The notes below the pieces were generated by a model. That model searched no databases. It worked only from the letters and a program-made list of their open reading frames with translations, and was not told the origin of the DNA. Shown one piece after another: positions 31,394 to 39,075 of a DNA stretch of 39,075 nucleotides; position 1 is the first letter of the stretch, and each line of letters opens with the position of its first letter. The stretch spans positions 1-39,075 of the forward strand of contig JAOMJV010000010.1 in assembly GCA_028351415.1 (NCBI GenBank). The letters run 5' to 3'. The DNA comes from Candidatus Nitrosopumilus sp. GTDB taxonomy: Archaea > Thermoproteota > Nitrososphaeria > Nitrososphaerales > Nitrosopumilaceae. Made by a program: the position numbers and the translations under genes.

Positions 31394-31858
31394 TTATTTT
31401 AAAAAGTTTTTAATTTCTTCATAATTTGGTTCTTTTAGTGGGTCTTCTGAAACCCATTTGTAACCAATTTTACCATCTTCCATAATTATGAATACTGAAC
31501 GTTTTGCAGCATTGTAATCTTTGATGTGTAGTAAATCTTTAAGCAAAATATCGTATTCTTTGATTGTTTTACTGGTATAATCCCCTAATAGTGGGAAATT
31601 GAAGTTATTTTTTTCTGAAAATGCTTTATTGGCAAATGGTCCGTCATTACTAATTGAAATTATTTGTGCGCCCATATCTGATATTTCTTGCCATGAATCT
31701 CTGAAAGTACATAATTCCACCTCACATACTGGTGAACTTGCTGCAACTATGAATGACAATACAATTTTTTTACCCTTAAATTCATCTAAAGTCCTTAATT
31801 TCAATTCTGTATCTGGAAGTTCAAAATTTGGAGCAATATCACCTACATTTAATGACAT
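31394..31858 (-). CDS. Peroxiredoxin (AhpC/TSA, BCP-like)
   Basis: This 154-residue thioredoxin-fold peroxidase removes H2O2 and organic peroxides. It begins MSLNVGDIAPNFELPD. The catalytic site SSPVCEVELCTFRDSW has the peroxidatic Cys45 in the S-x-x-C form; C50, five residues later, is the usual BCP-type resolving cysteine. The conserved Arg of the active site may lie in AKRSVFIIMEDGKI. The proline that normally precedes the SxxC loop by a few residues is replaced by Ala-rich sequence (VAASSPVC). It converges on the carboxylase genes and is divergent from nuoA, with about 100 bp between them. Confidence 0.92.
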   Translation of the reverse strand: MSLNVGDIAPNFELPDTELKLRTLDEFKGKKIVLSFIVAASSPVCEVELCTFRDSWQEISDMGAQIISISNDGPFANKAFSEKNNFNFPLLGDYTSKTIKEYDILLKDLLHIKDYNAAKRSVFIIMEDGKIGYKWVSEDPLKEPNYEEIKNFLK

Positions 31859-31960
31859 AACCCATATTTCACAATTATCCTATTAATTAGTTTACAAAAA
31901 TTATATTCATAAAAACTTGATCGGAAAAACGAAGCATACGTTATTATACAAAAATTAGGG

Positions 31961-32347
31961 ATGAAATTTAAATTGGTCGGAGAAATAGCGGGCAATTATA
32001 GCACCGTAGTATTGATGTTTGGCTTTGCGATTGTGGCAATGGCACCTGCACTGATACTTTCACGTATGATTTCACCTCGTAAAAAAAGTAATCCTGTAAA
32101 ATTTTTGCCAATGGAATGTGGTCAAGTTCCTAGTGGTGAGGGAAGAACACATTTCATGATGCAGTATTATCCGTACATTTTGATGTTTGTTGTTTTTGAC
32201 GTAATGGCAATTTTCATGTATGCTTGGGGTAGTACTCTTTTAGAACTTCCAAAGAGTGCAACTTTGCCTATGCTGGCATTTTTCGCAATAATGTTTGGTG
32301 CAATGGCATTTGCACTTTATCAATCAGGGAGAAGAAGAATATGGTAG
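31961..32347 (+). CDS. nuoA: NADH-quinone oxidoreductase-like subunit A
   Basis: This is a membrane subunit of the complex I-like proton pump. The 128-residue protein has three transmembrane helices (about 16-36, 67-87 and 100-121). The conserved loop KFLPMECGQVPSGEGRTHFMMQYYPY contains the family cysteine (ECG) that lines the quinone-site loop. It leads the nuo operon. TTATTATA at 31941-31948 is a possible but rather close TATA element, and CATAAAAAC (about 31911-31919) another; neither is decisive. The next gene starts 40 bp downstream. Confidence 0.93.
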   Translation: MKFKLVGEIAGNYSTVVLMFGFAIVAMAPALILSRMISPRKKSNPVKFLPMECGQVPSGEGRTHFMMQYYPYILMFVVFDVMAIFMYAWGSTLLELPKSATLPMLAFFAIMFGAMAFALYQSGRRRIW

Positions 32348-32387
32348 TTATTTATAGAAATAATATTGATGAGGATTGTGAATAGAA

Positions 32388-32912
32388 TTGCTTAAAGATT
32401 TAATGACACCAGAAAATGCAAATGTCTTCATTGGAAAACTGGGGGATATTTTAGAAAAAGCCATTGATACACCATTAGGTTATGCTATCAATTGGGGTAG
32501 AATTTGGTCCCTCTGGCCTGTACATATTGAAACAGCTTGCTGTAGTGTTGAGTTTGGTGCAGCATCAAGTCCTAGATATGATGTCGAAAGATTTGGTATC
32601 ATTGAAGCGTTTGGATCACTTAGACAATGTGATCTAATTGTTGTTCAGGGAACTATCACGCGAAAAATGGCTCCCCGTCTTAGATTAGTTTATGATCAAA
32701 TGCCAGAACCAAAGTATGTAATTGCTATGGGTGCTTGTGCAATTACTGGTGGTTTGTATTTTGATTCATACAATGTACTTCCAGGAATTGACGGTATTCT
32801 TCCGGTTGATGTGTATGTTCCAGGTTGTCCACCTAGACCTGAAACTCTCATACAAGGATGTATTTTGTTACAAGAAAAAATTAAGAGAATGAAAGCTAGG
32901 AAGTTTGTATAA
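32388..32912 (+). CDS. nuoB: NADH-quinone oxidoreductase-like subunit B
   Basis: This peripheral-arm subunit holds the terminal cluster N2, which hands electrons to quinone. All four ligands are present: C51 and C52 in ETACCSVEF, C117 in MGACAITGG and C147 in VPGCPPRPE. It has 174 residues, normal length. The start used is TTG at 32388; the ATG five codons later is possible. The stop TAA shares a base with the nuoC ATG. Formate- and F420-dependent homologues (FpoB, HycG) share these motifs, but gene order is that of nuo/fpo. Confidence 0.95.
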   Translation: MLKDLMTPENANVFIGKLGDILEKAIDTPLGYAINWGRIWSLWPVHIETACCSVEFGAASSPRYDVERFGIIEAFGSLRQCDLIVVQGTITRKMAPRLRLVYDQMPEPKYVIAMGACAITGGLYFDSYNVLPGIDGILPVDVYVPGCPPRPETLIQGCILLQEKIKRMKARKFV

Positions 32913-33553
32913 TGAGTGCTAATACTGAACAAGTTAGTATTGAAGAAAAACCAGCTGAAGAAAAACCCGCAGCTAAACCAGTAGCTAAACCCGCAGCTAA
33001 ACCAGTAGCTAAACCCGCAGCTAAACCAGTAGCTAAACCCGCAGCAAAATCCGTGGAATTACCTGCATTTGAAAAAAATATTTCTGATAAAATTGTTGAA
33101 AAATTTGGTGATAAAATTGTGGTTTCATTTGTTAAAGAAAATCGTGTTGGAATTAACGTTGATAAAGAAAATGTTCATGATGTCGCTAGGTTCATTCGTG
33201 ATGAACTAAATTATGATCATGTAGAGTCTGTTTCAGGTGTAGATTATCCAAAAGACAAAGAAATTGAAGTTGTTTATCATATTGGATCTTATTCTGATCC
33301 GTCACTAGCAAGTCAACTTATTGTTTTAGCAACTAGAGCTGAAAGAGAAGAAAATCCAATACCTGGAAAAGATGCAACCAAATTACCTACTCTTAGAGAT
33401 ATATTTTACAGTGTAGAATTTCATGAAAGAGAGGTTTTTGAAATGTTTGGAGTTTACTTTACTGGTCACCCTGATAATCGACGATTACTTTTACCTGAAG
33501 ACTGGGCAGATTTACCTCCTCTTAGAAAGGACTTTGCAATAAAGGGACGATAG
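32912..33553 (+). CDS. nuoC: NADH-quinone oxidoreductase-like subunit C with Lys-Pro-Ala repeat tail
   Basis: This 30 kDa-type peripheral subunit contributes to the quinone module. The conserved C-terminal core has REVFEMFGVYFTGHPDNRR and LPPLRKDFAIKGR. The first 50 residues are an added low-complexity tail: Glu/Lys-rich, then a repeated KPAAKPVA octapeptide encoded by a 24-bp DNA repeat. The tail is expected to be disordered and positively charged; it is unlike standard NuoC. The total is 213 residues. It starts at the TAATG overlap with nuoB and ends two bases before nuoD. Confidence 0.93.
   Translation: MSANTEQVSIEEKPAEEKPAAKPVAKPAAKPVAKPAAKPVAKPAAKSVELPAFEKNISDKIVEKFGDKIVVSFVKENRVGINVDKENVHDVARFIRDELNYDHVESVSGVDYPKDKEIEVVYHIGSYSDPSLASQLIVLATRAEREENPIPGKDATKLPTLRDIFYSVEFHEREVFEMFGVYFTGHPDNRRLLLPEDWADLPPLRKDFAIKGR
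32963..33045 (+). repeat. 24-bp tandem repeat within nuoC
   Basis: Three identical 24-bp units begin at 32963, 32987 and 33011, followed by 11 matching bases of a fourth at 33035. The unit reads AAACCCGCAGCT then AAACCAGTAGCT and stays in frame, giving KPAAKPVA. Its two halves are themselves similar. Unit number is expected to vary among relatives. Confidence 0.92.
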
Positions 33554-33555
33554 AA

Positions 33556-34695
33556 ATGACTAACGAATTTTTACCTCCTGGATTAGCACTCCAAAAAGCC
33601 GATGAGAGAATTATGACTCTTAATGTTGGACCACAGCATCCTGGTTCCGGACATATGAGAATTATTGTCCAGATTGATGGTGACTATATTGTTGCATGTG
33701 ATCCTGACCCAGGTTATGTACATCGTGGGGAAGAAAAAATGGCTGAATACAGAAATTACATTACAAACATTCCTCATTTGGAAAGACCTGTAATTCATGA
33801 TTCTTGTAATGTACTTTATCCTTATGTCTTGGGAGTGGAAGACTTACTTGGAATTGAAGTTCCAGAACGTGCAAAATATGTTCGAGTGATTTGTTCAGAA
33901 TTAAATCGATGTATCTATACCATGTATTGGCTTGCCATCTATGGTATTTTCTTAGGTCACTCTACAATGTTTATGTGGCCCGCAGGTGATCGTGAACTTC
34001 TAATTGATCTTATGGAAAAAATTAGTGGCGCAAGAGTTACACACGCACACTTTGTTCCAGGTGGCGTTAGAAATGATTTACCTCCAAACTTTGAAGAAGT
34101 ATGTTTGCGTCAAGTAAATTATTTTGAAAAACGTATACGAGAATACGCTGCAGTATTTTATGATAACCCAATTTTAATTTCAAGAACACAAGATACTGGT
34201 GTACTTTCTCGTGAAGATGCGATTCGACTTGGAGTAACTGGTTCTGTGCTTCGTGCAAGTGGAGTTGATTATGATCTTAGAAAAAAAGAGCCATATGACG
34301 TTTATGAAGAATTAGACGTTCATAGCAATGTCATGAAAGAAGGTGATTCATATGCACGATCTAAAATCCCATGGCTTGACATGTTGGAAAGTTGTAATAT
34401 AATTAAACAAGCATTAGAAAAGATGCCAAAGTCTGGTTCTGTTAGAGTTAAACTAAAACCAAATCCAAAAGGAAAAGGACTTAATTCTGTATACAAACGT
34501 GTAGAATCTGGTAGGGGTTCACTTGGATGTCATATTGTTTCTGATGGTAAAGTTGAGCCATACAGATTAAAACTAAGTGTTGGTTCTTTTAGAAATTTAA
34601 TTGCATTACCGTATCTTCTGAAAGGCGAAAAACTTGGCAACATGCCATCTGTTTATTGGAGCCTTAATTATTGGCCAGTGGAGGCAGACCGATAA
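33556..34695 (+). CDS. nuoD: NADH-quinone oxidoreductase-like subunit D
   Basis: This 49 kDa-type subunit forms, with NuoB, the quinone-binding pocket. The 379-residue protein shows LNVGPQHPGSGHMR at about 22-35, PDPGYVHRGEEK, and the C-terminal GRGSLGCHIVSDG and KLSVGSFRNL segments. The quinone-pocket histidine of PQHPGSGH is present; the nickel-ligand cysteines of related hydrogenases are absent, as expected. Its stop codon is directly followed by the nuoH ATG. Length is typical. Confidence 0.96.
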   Translation: MTNEFLPPGLALQKADERIMTLNVGPQHPGSGHMRIIVQIDGDYIVACDPDPGYVHRGEEKMAEYRNYITNIPHLERPVIHDSCNVLYPYVLGVEDLLGIEVPERAKYVRVICSELNRCIYTMYWLAIYGIFLGHSTMFMWPAGDRELLIDLMEKISGARVTHAHFVPGGVRNDLPPNFEEVCLRQVNYFEKRIREYAAVFYDNPILISRTQDTGVLSREDAIRLGVTGSVLRASGVDYDLRKKEPYDVYEELDVHSNVMKEGDSYARSKIPWLDMLESCNIIKQALEKMPKSGSVRVKLKPNPKGKGLNSVYKRVESGRGSLGCHIVSDGKVEPYRLKLSVGSFRNLIALPYLLKGEKLGNMPSVYWSLNYWPVEADR

Positions 34696-36009
34696 ATGTC
34701 TGTTATTGCACCTGACTTCAAGTTTAGTAAATTTATCCAATCTTTAATCAGTGATGTTGTTTGGTTTGTTTTGATATTCTCATTAATTGGATTCCCGATA
34801 ATCATGATGGTTTTGTTTTTTATTCCAATGCCTGTAATTGATGGAGAATTACTTACACCATTTCTTGCATTTACTTACTTAGCTGATCCAACACGTACAC
34901 TTCCGATTGTTCAGTCATTCATGATGACTGATATGTTTAAGATAATGGCATTTCCTGGATTTGGTTTTGCAGCATTGTTAGCCGCAGGAACAATTTTTGT
35001 TGAAAGAAAAATGCTTGCAAAATTACAATTAAGAGTTGGTCCTTTTTACTGTGGAAAAGTTGAAGGCATTTTACAATTAATGGGTGATGGTTTAAAATTA
35101 ATTTCCAAAGAAATTATTATTCCTGCAAAAGCTGATAAACCTATTTTCTGGGCAGCGCCTGTTCTTTTTGTAGCATCAGCTGCAGCATTTGTTGCATTAA
35201 TTCCTGTTGCGCCAGGTTGGGTAGTTGCAGATGTGGATATGGGATTACTTGCTGTCTTTGCAGTAATAGGATTTTTCCCAATTGTAACCATTCTCTCTGC
35301 ATGGTCTGCAAATAGTAAATTCCCATTCATTGGAGGAATTCGAGCATTATTCCAAATGGTTTCATTTGAAATTCCACTGATCTTATCTTTGTTAGGAGTT
35401 GTTATGGTAACTGGTACTCTTAATTTATCTGAAATTGCTGCCAGTCAATCTAGTTTCCCATGGATTCTCTTTTTGCCAGTCGGTGCTATTGTATTTTTCA
35501 TCACAATGCTTGCAGAATTGGAAAGAATTCCATTTGATTTACCAGAAGCAGAAAGTGAAATTGTTGCTGGATGGTTAACTGAATTATCTGGAATGATGTA
35601 TGGACTTGTTCAATTAGGAACATATCTCAAACTTTACGCATTTGCAGCATTGTTTGTTGTATTATTCCTTGGTGGTTGGAATGGTCCTCAGATTGTACCG
35701 CAATTCCCTATGGAAATTGTAACTGAAGGACTTGAGCTTGGTCCTGTAACTGCAAAGATAGGTGGATTGGAACCAATACTTACTGAATTAATTACTCCAG
35801 AAATGATTAATGGAGTTCTAATGTTTGTTCTAAAGACAGTTGGTGTTATCTTTTTCATACTACTCCCAAGAGGTGTATTTCCAAGAATTAGAGTTGATAT
35901 GCTGCTAAATCTTGGTTGGCACAAATTGATCGGACTTGCATTCGTTAACATCTTTATTGCACTAGCCTTGGTTTACGCTGGAGTGCTAGGACCAGGAGGT
36001 TTACAATGA
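34696..36009 (+). CDS. nuoH: NADH-quinone oxidoreductase-like subunit H
   Basis: This membrane subunit connects the peripheral arm to the proton-pumping antiporter chain and forms part of the quinone tunnel. The 437-residue protein has about nine hydrophobic helices. Family motifs include VERKMLAKLQLRVGPFYCGK, GLLAVFAVIGFFPI and ERIPFDLPEAESEIVAGWLTE, with the conserved Glu-rich loop. It is longer than most bacterial NuoH because of an N-terminal segment of about 70 residues and an insert near residue 330-375 (PQFPMEIVTEGLELGPV). Its stop overlaps the nuoI ATG by four bases. Confidence 0.95.
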   Translation: MSVIAPDFKFSKFIQSLISDVVWFVLIFSLIGFPIIMMVLFFIPMPVIDGELLTPFLAFTYLADPTRTLPIVQSFMMTDMFKIMAFPGFGFAALLAAGTIFVERKMLAKLQLRVGPFYCGKVEGILQLMGDGLKLISKEIIIPAKADKPIFWAAPVLFVASAAAFVALIPVAPGWVVADVDMGLLAVFAVIGFFPIVTILSAWSANSKFPFIGGIRALFQMVSFEIPLILSLLGVVMVTGTLNLSEIAASQSSFPWILFLPVGAIVFFITMLAELERIPFDLPEAESEIVAGWLTELSGMMYGLVQLGTYLKLYAFAALFVVLFLGGWNGPQIVPQFPMEIVTEGLELGPVTAKIGGLEPILTELITPEMINGVLMFVLKTVGVIFFILLPRGVFPRIRVDMLLNLGWHKLIGLAFVNIFIALALVYAGVLGPGGLQ

Positions 36010-36506
36010 CAAATACTGCTACAGGAATCATACGTGCACTAAATTCTGGAATTAAACACATTGCCACAAAAAGATTTACTCTTCGTTATCCTGAAGAGAA
36101 ACTAAAGTTTGTCGGTGACGGTTACCAATTTGATCCTTCTACAGGTGTTGGAATTGCTGGATTAAAGGGACGTCATATGTTATTCCACGATCATTGTACT
36201 GGATGTCAATTATGTTCTATTGCATGTGAAGGTGTTGCTGAAGCAATTGCTATGGTAAAAGTTCCAGATCAACAAAAACAAAATAAAAAATCCATCATGC
36301 CTCAAATTGATTATGGAAAATGTGTCTTTTGTGGTTTATGCGTTGATGCATGTCCGTTTTATGCTCTTTACATGACTAATGATTATGAACTCTCTTCTTT
36401 TACCAAAGAAGGTTTGATCTATACTCCTGCACAACTTCAGGTTAAACCCTATGTTGCACAGGACAGTGAAATTATAATTACTAAATGGGGCGCAACTCAT
36501 GGCTGA
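36006..36506 (+). CDS. nuoI: NADH-quinone oxidoreductase-like subunit I
   Basis: This 8Fe ferredoxin-like subunit relays electrons to NuoB. The 166-residue protein has C64-x2-C67-x2-C70-x3-C74 and C106-x2-C109-x2-C112-x3-C116, ligating two [4Fe-4S] clusters. The first site has Glu75 in place of the usual proline (IACEG), while the second keeps DACPF. The N terminus has a short amphipathic segment GIIRALNSGIKHIA typical of the membrane-facing helix. It overlaps nuoH and nuoJ by 4 and 8 bp. With no NuoE/F/G in view, ferredoxin is the probable donor. Confidence 0.95.
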   Translation: MTNTATGIIRALNSGIKHIATKRFTLRYPEEKLKFVGDGYQFDPSTGVGIAGLKGRHMLFHDHCTGCQLCSIACEGVAEAIAMVKVPDQQKQNKKSIMPQIDYGKCVFCGLCVDACPFYALYMTNDYELSSFTKEGLIYTPAQLQVKPYVAQDSEIIITKWGATHG

Positions 36507-37011
36507 TGCTGCATTCCTTGCACTAACTGTAATTACAATTGGTTCTGCAATTGCCGCACTTGAAATGAGATCATTGATTTATGGTTCTATTGCATTAATG
36601 GGAACCCTTGGTGGAATTGCTGGATTTTTCTTTTTACTTGATGCGCCATTTGTTGCATTGTTTCAATTAGCAGTTTACGTTGGTTCAATTGCTGTCTTGA
36701 TTCTATTTACTGTCATGCTTGTAAAGAGGGAACTTATTTTTAAAATGATTGAAGATCGAAGACGAAAATTTGCAGGAATTGGTTTGATGTTAATTATCAT
36801 GGTATCTTTAGGTGCAGTGTTTTTGGATTCTGGAATTAAAACAATAACTACTGACGAACCAGCAGTTGATTTTAGAGATATTGGTAAAAACTTTGTAACT
36901 TATTATTGGCCTGCATTAATTTTGATGGGTTTGGTTTTAGCCGGTTCCGTAACTGGTGCACTAGTTCTAGCTAGAAGGGAGGATGTGGAAGATGACCAAC
37001 GAACTAATTGA
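36499..37011 (+). CDS. nuoJ: NADH-quinone oxidoreductase-like subunit J
   Basis: This is a membrane subunit of the proton pump. The 170-residue protein has five hydrophobic helices, including the family's GSIALMGTLGGIAGFFFLL and LAVYVGSIAVLILFTVMLV, which correspond to the NuoJ TM3 region that deforms during coupling. The C terminus is charged (RREDVEDDQRTN). The gene overlaps nuoI at the start; its last 20 bases overlap the nuoK start. Length is close to bacterial NuoJ. Confidence 0.94.
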   Translation: MADAAFLALTVITIGSAIAALEMRSLIYGSIALMGTLGGIAGFFFLLDAPFVALFQLAVYVGSIAVLILFTVMLVKRELIFKMIEDRRRKFAGIGLMLIIMVSLGAVFLDSGIKTITTDEPAVDFRDIGKNFVTYYWPALILMGLVLAGSVTGALVLARREDVEDDQRTN

Positions 37012-37297
37012 TTTTACATTAGTTTCTGTTGCCATGTTGGCAATAGGAATTTACGGACTTGCAGTAAAACGTAACTTTATTCGAATGTTATTTGCAGTTG
37101 AGATTATTATCAATGCCGCAAATCTTAATCTTGTTGCATTTGGTAGATTTTTACCTCATGCTGGTGGTCAAACTATGGCATTATTCTCAATAGCAATTGC
37201 AGCTGCAGAAGTAGCCGTAGGATTGTCTTTAATCATTGTAGCATACCGTATGTATCAAAATGTGGATATAGCTGACTTTAGGAGCTTGAAAGGATAA
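36992..37297 (+). CDS. nuoK: NADH-quinone oxidoreductase-like subunit K
   Basis: This antiporter-like membrane subunit has 101 residues and three helices. Conserved carboxylates are visible: one in FAVEIIINAANLNLVAF (TM2, the family Glu) and one in AAAEVAVGLSLI (TM3). The ATG at 36992 is chosen because the GGGAGG sequence ending at 36982 gives a nine-base spacing; the ATG at 36983 directly abuts that motif and would add three residues. The stop shares its last base with the nuoM ATG (TAATG). Confidence 0.93.
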   Translation: MTNELIDFTLVSVAMLAIGIYGLAVKRNFIRMLFAVEIIINAANLNLVAFGRFLPHAGGQTMALFSIAIAAAEVAVGLSLIIVAYRMYQNVDIADFRSLKG

Positions 37298-38850
37298 TGG
37301 AATATGCATTACTACAGGCAGTTTTCCTGCCCTTACTACTGTCACCAGTAGCTTATATTCTTGGAAGAAAATTAGGTCCTGCTCCAGCAATGTGGTTTAC
37401 ATTTGGGATTTTACTTTACACGACAATTCTTATAATTAATGCAGCATTTTCTGGAACCGTAGAGGAACATTATCCATGGACAGAACAATTTGGAGAATTT
37501 GGTTTCATGCTGGATGGCCTTGCATCTCCGTTTGCAATAATGATTTATGTATTATCTACAATTTTGGCAATTTATTCAAAACCATACATGCTTCATAAAT
37601 TCCATCAACAGTTTGAAGAAGAACAAAAAATGAAAGTTTCTGAAAATGGTCAAACTTCAATTGTTGAATCTACTGCTCTTTCAAATTATGTAAATGCAAA
37701 ATCTGGTCTTTACTTTGCACTTTATCTCGTATTTGCAATGGGAATGCTTGGAACCGTTCTTTCAACTAATCTCATTGAATTTTATATTTTCTTTGAAGTT
37801 ATGCTAATCCCTGGTTTCTTTTTAGTTGCATTATGGGGTGATGGACCGAGAAGAAAAATTGGTTTAATGTTCTTATTTTGGACTCATGCTGGTGCAGTTG
37901 TTTTATTATTAGGATTCTTGATGATAGGTCTTACACTTGGTAGCTTTGACTTTGCAGATATCAAAGAATCTGAAATCCCTGCAGATATTGTGATGTATGC
38001 TGCTATCGCAATTGCGATAGGTCTTGGTGTTAAACTGGCAGTTTTCATGTATCACATTTGGCTTCCATATGTTCACGGTGCAGCACCTACTCCAATCAGT
38101 GCTCTGTTATCACCAGCTATGATTGGAATTGGAGCTTATGGTATTTTTAGATTAATTGTTGAATTCTTACCTGCGACATTTTCAGAACTTGCAATATGGT
38201 TCCACATCTGGGGTCTTGTCACTATGATTTACGGTGGTGCTATGGCATTAATGCAAGATGATTTGAAACGTTTCCTTGCTTATTCTAGTATAAGTCAGAT
38301 GGGATATCTGTTATTTGGAATAGGATCAATGTCATCACTTGGTCTTGCTGGTGCAGAAATGATGTATGTAACACACGCTATTGGAAAAGGTATTCTCTTC
38401 ATGATGGCTGGAATTATAATTGTTAGAGTTGGAACTAGAAGCTTCTCCAAACTTGGAGGATTAGCTGGTAAGATGCCAATCACTGCTGTATGTGCAGTTA
38501 TTGGTGCATTAACAATAATGGGTGTACCTCCAACTAGTGGATTTATGGGTGAATGGATTATGTTTTACGGTGCATTAGAAACTGCTATTTCAGAAGGTTC
38601 TACAATCAGAGCAGTAGCATTTGGATTAGGTTTAGTTGCAACTGCACTTACAATGTCTTACATGCTCTGGATGCTAAAACGTGTATTCTTTGGAAAACTT
38701 CCTGAAAATCTTCAACATGTGAAAGACGGAAGCTGGTACATGACAATCCCTATGATGATATTGGCTGGATTTTCAATTGTAGTTGGAATTTATCCTGATA
38801 TTTTCTTGAAAACAATCATTCCATACATGAACGGAGTAATGGGGGTTTAG
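37297..38850 (+). CDS. nuoM: NADH-quinone oxidoreductase-like subunit M
   Basis: This large antiporter-like proton-pumping subunit has 517 residues and about 14 hydrophobic helices. Family features include FYIFFEVMLIPGFFLVALWG with the TM5 glutamate, the TM7 lysine region AIGLGVKLAVFMYHIWLPYVHG and LMQDDLKRFLAYSSISQMGY, the broken-helix TM8 segment. A polar insert at about 103-130 (KFHQQFEEEQKMK and following) lies outside the membrane and is longer than in bacterial NuoM. The next gene starts three bases after the stop. NuoL and NuoN share the fold; the FEVMLIP motif and order favour M. Confidence 0.94.
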   Translation: MEYALLQAVFLPLLLSPVAYILGRKLGPAPAMWFTFGILLYTTILIINAAFSGTVEEHYPWTEQFGEFGFMLDGLASPFAIMIYVLSTILAIYSKPYMLHKFHQQFEEEQKMKVSENGQTSIVESTALSNYVNAKSGLYFALYLVFAMGMLGTVLSTNLIEFYIFFEVMLIPGFFLVALWGDGPRRKIGLMFLFWTHAGAVVLLLGFLMIGLTLGSFDFADIKESEIPADIVMYAAIAIAIGLGVKLAVFMYHIWLPYVHGAAPTPISALLSPAMIGIGAYGIFRLIVEFLPATFSELAIWFHIWGLVTMIYGGAMALMQDDLKRFLAYSSISQMGYLLFGIGSMSSLGLAGAEMMYVTHAIGKGILFMMAGIIIVRVGTRSFSKLGGLAGKMPITAVCAVIGALTIMGVPPTSGFMGEWIMFYGALETAISEGSTIRAVAFGLGLVATALTMSYMLWMLKRVFFGKLPENLQHVKDGSWYMTIPMMILAGFSIVVGIYPDIFLKTIIPYMNGVMGV

Positions 38851-38853
38851 AAT

Positions 38854-39075
38854 ATGGCAATTGAAATTTTAGGAATGTCCGTTGAAGTATCCGCTGCATG
38901 GTTGATTTGGATACTTCCATTTGCTGCAGCATTAATTATGCCTGGCATTGGAAAACTATCTAAAAAATCAACTGGATACGTTGCAGTTGGATTTGCTTTA
39001 ATGAGTGCATTATCTGCAGTATCTCTAATTCCTGTTGCATTAGAGGGACATGAAGTTCATAGCCAAATAATGTGG
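38854..39075 (+). CDS. nuoL: NuoL-like antiporter subunit, N-terminal fragment (runs off the window)
   Basis: The first 74 codons are open to the right edge. They encode MAIEILGMSVEVSAAWLIWI, then a membrane helix LPFAAALIMPGIGKLSKKS and a second helix GYVAVGFALMSALSAVSLI, an N terminus of the antiporter-like type (NuoL or NuoN). NuoL is chosen because nuoL commonly follows nuoM in this arrangement; that choice is inference. The ATG lies three bases after the nuoM stop. Confidence 0.75.
   Translation, partial: MAIEILGMSVEVSAAWLIWILPFAAALIMPGIGKLSKKSTGYVAVGFALMSALSAVSLIPVALEGHEVHSQIMW

Noticed and set aside
32963-33045. Short direct repeats that could suggest a CRISPR array
   Set aside because: The units abut without spacers and stay in frame within nuoC; this is a coding tandem repeat.
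35046-35330. Antisense frames inside nuoH
   Set aside because: Composition reflects the complement of membrane-helix codons; no start signals or family match.
36983-36991. Earlier ATG for nuoK
   Set aside because: It directly abuts the GGGAGG ribosome site, leaving no spacing; the ATG at 36992 has nine bases.

Overview
The window is AT-rich, densely packed archaeal DNA. It most resembles an ammonia-oxidising Nitrososphaerota (Thaumarchaeota), probably a Nitrosopumilus-like lineage. This assignment is inferred from gene content. The informational genes are archaeal (MCM, GINS, both RFC subunits, Hel308, Alba, aIF6). TATA boxes lie about 25-30 nt upstream of many start codons, suggesting leaderless transcripts. 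The ferredoxins are Sulfolobus-type with an N-terminal extension, the respiratory complex I operon shows no NADH-input subunits in the part visible, and there is a three-gene biotin carboxylase of the kind that feeds the 3-hydroxypropionate/4-hydroxybutyrate cycle. No ammonia-oxidation gene lies in the window.

Layout. 1-2.4 kb: end of hisS, aIF6 on the opposite strand, two paralogous ferredoxins and tRNA-Ser(UGA). 2.4-9.5 kb: rfcS (minus), then an overlapping plus-strand run of GINS subunit, mcm, hel308, a polyprenyl-phosphate sugar-phosphate transferase and a small membrane protein. 9.5-13.7 kb (minus): hexapeptide acyltransferase, Trm112-like protein, Gfo/Idh/MocA dehydrogenase, ilvE, a nucleotidyltransferase-fold protein and a ferredoxin-NADP reductase-type flavoprotein. 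13.8-15.7 kb: tRNA-Ala(GGC), a HEAT-repeat protein, alba, a gene-free gap of about 350 bp, and a PadR regulator. 15.7-19.0 kb: succinate dehydrogenase in the order sdhA, two membrane anchors, sdhB. 19.0-21.2 kb: tandem repeats, a DUF59/MIP18 protein divergent from argH, tRNA-Lys(UUU) and tRNA-Asp(GUC). 21.3-25.1 kb: a coiled-coil protein, a HemA homologue, a 54-residue DUF1059 protein, a second FNR-type flavoprotein and an inositol monophosphatase-family protein. 25.1-27.7 kb: an unknown protein, rfcL and a cysteine-rich protein. 27.8-31.4 kb: acyl-CoA carboxylase. 31.4-39.1 kb: peroxiredoxin, then nuoABCDHIJKM and the start of nuoL.

The genes fit an autotrophic aerobe. Ferredoxins and the two flavoprotein reductases can exchange electrons with NADP. 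Succinate dehydrogenase and the Fpo/Nuo-like proton pump feed the quinone pool. The carboxylase fixes bicarbonate. The replication genes (rfcS, rfcL, GINS, MCM) sit in two separate clusters, each linked to poorly understood genes.

Points deserving a second look: a HemA homologue with Ala at the catalytic Cys position; one palindromic TATATATA box centred between two divergent, apparently leaderless genes; back-to-back tandem repeats after sdhB that produce six evenly spaced T-tracts; departures from consensus in tRNA-Asp and tRNA-Lys; a GATC cluster ahead of the GINS-MCM operon; complementary loss of zinc ligands in the twin ferredoxins; and a Lys-Pro-Ala repeat tail on NuoC. I found no mobile element, CRISPR array or defence island.
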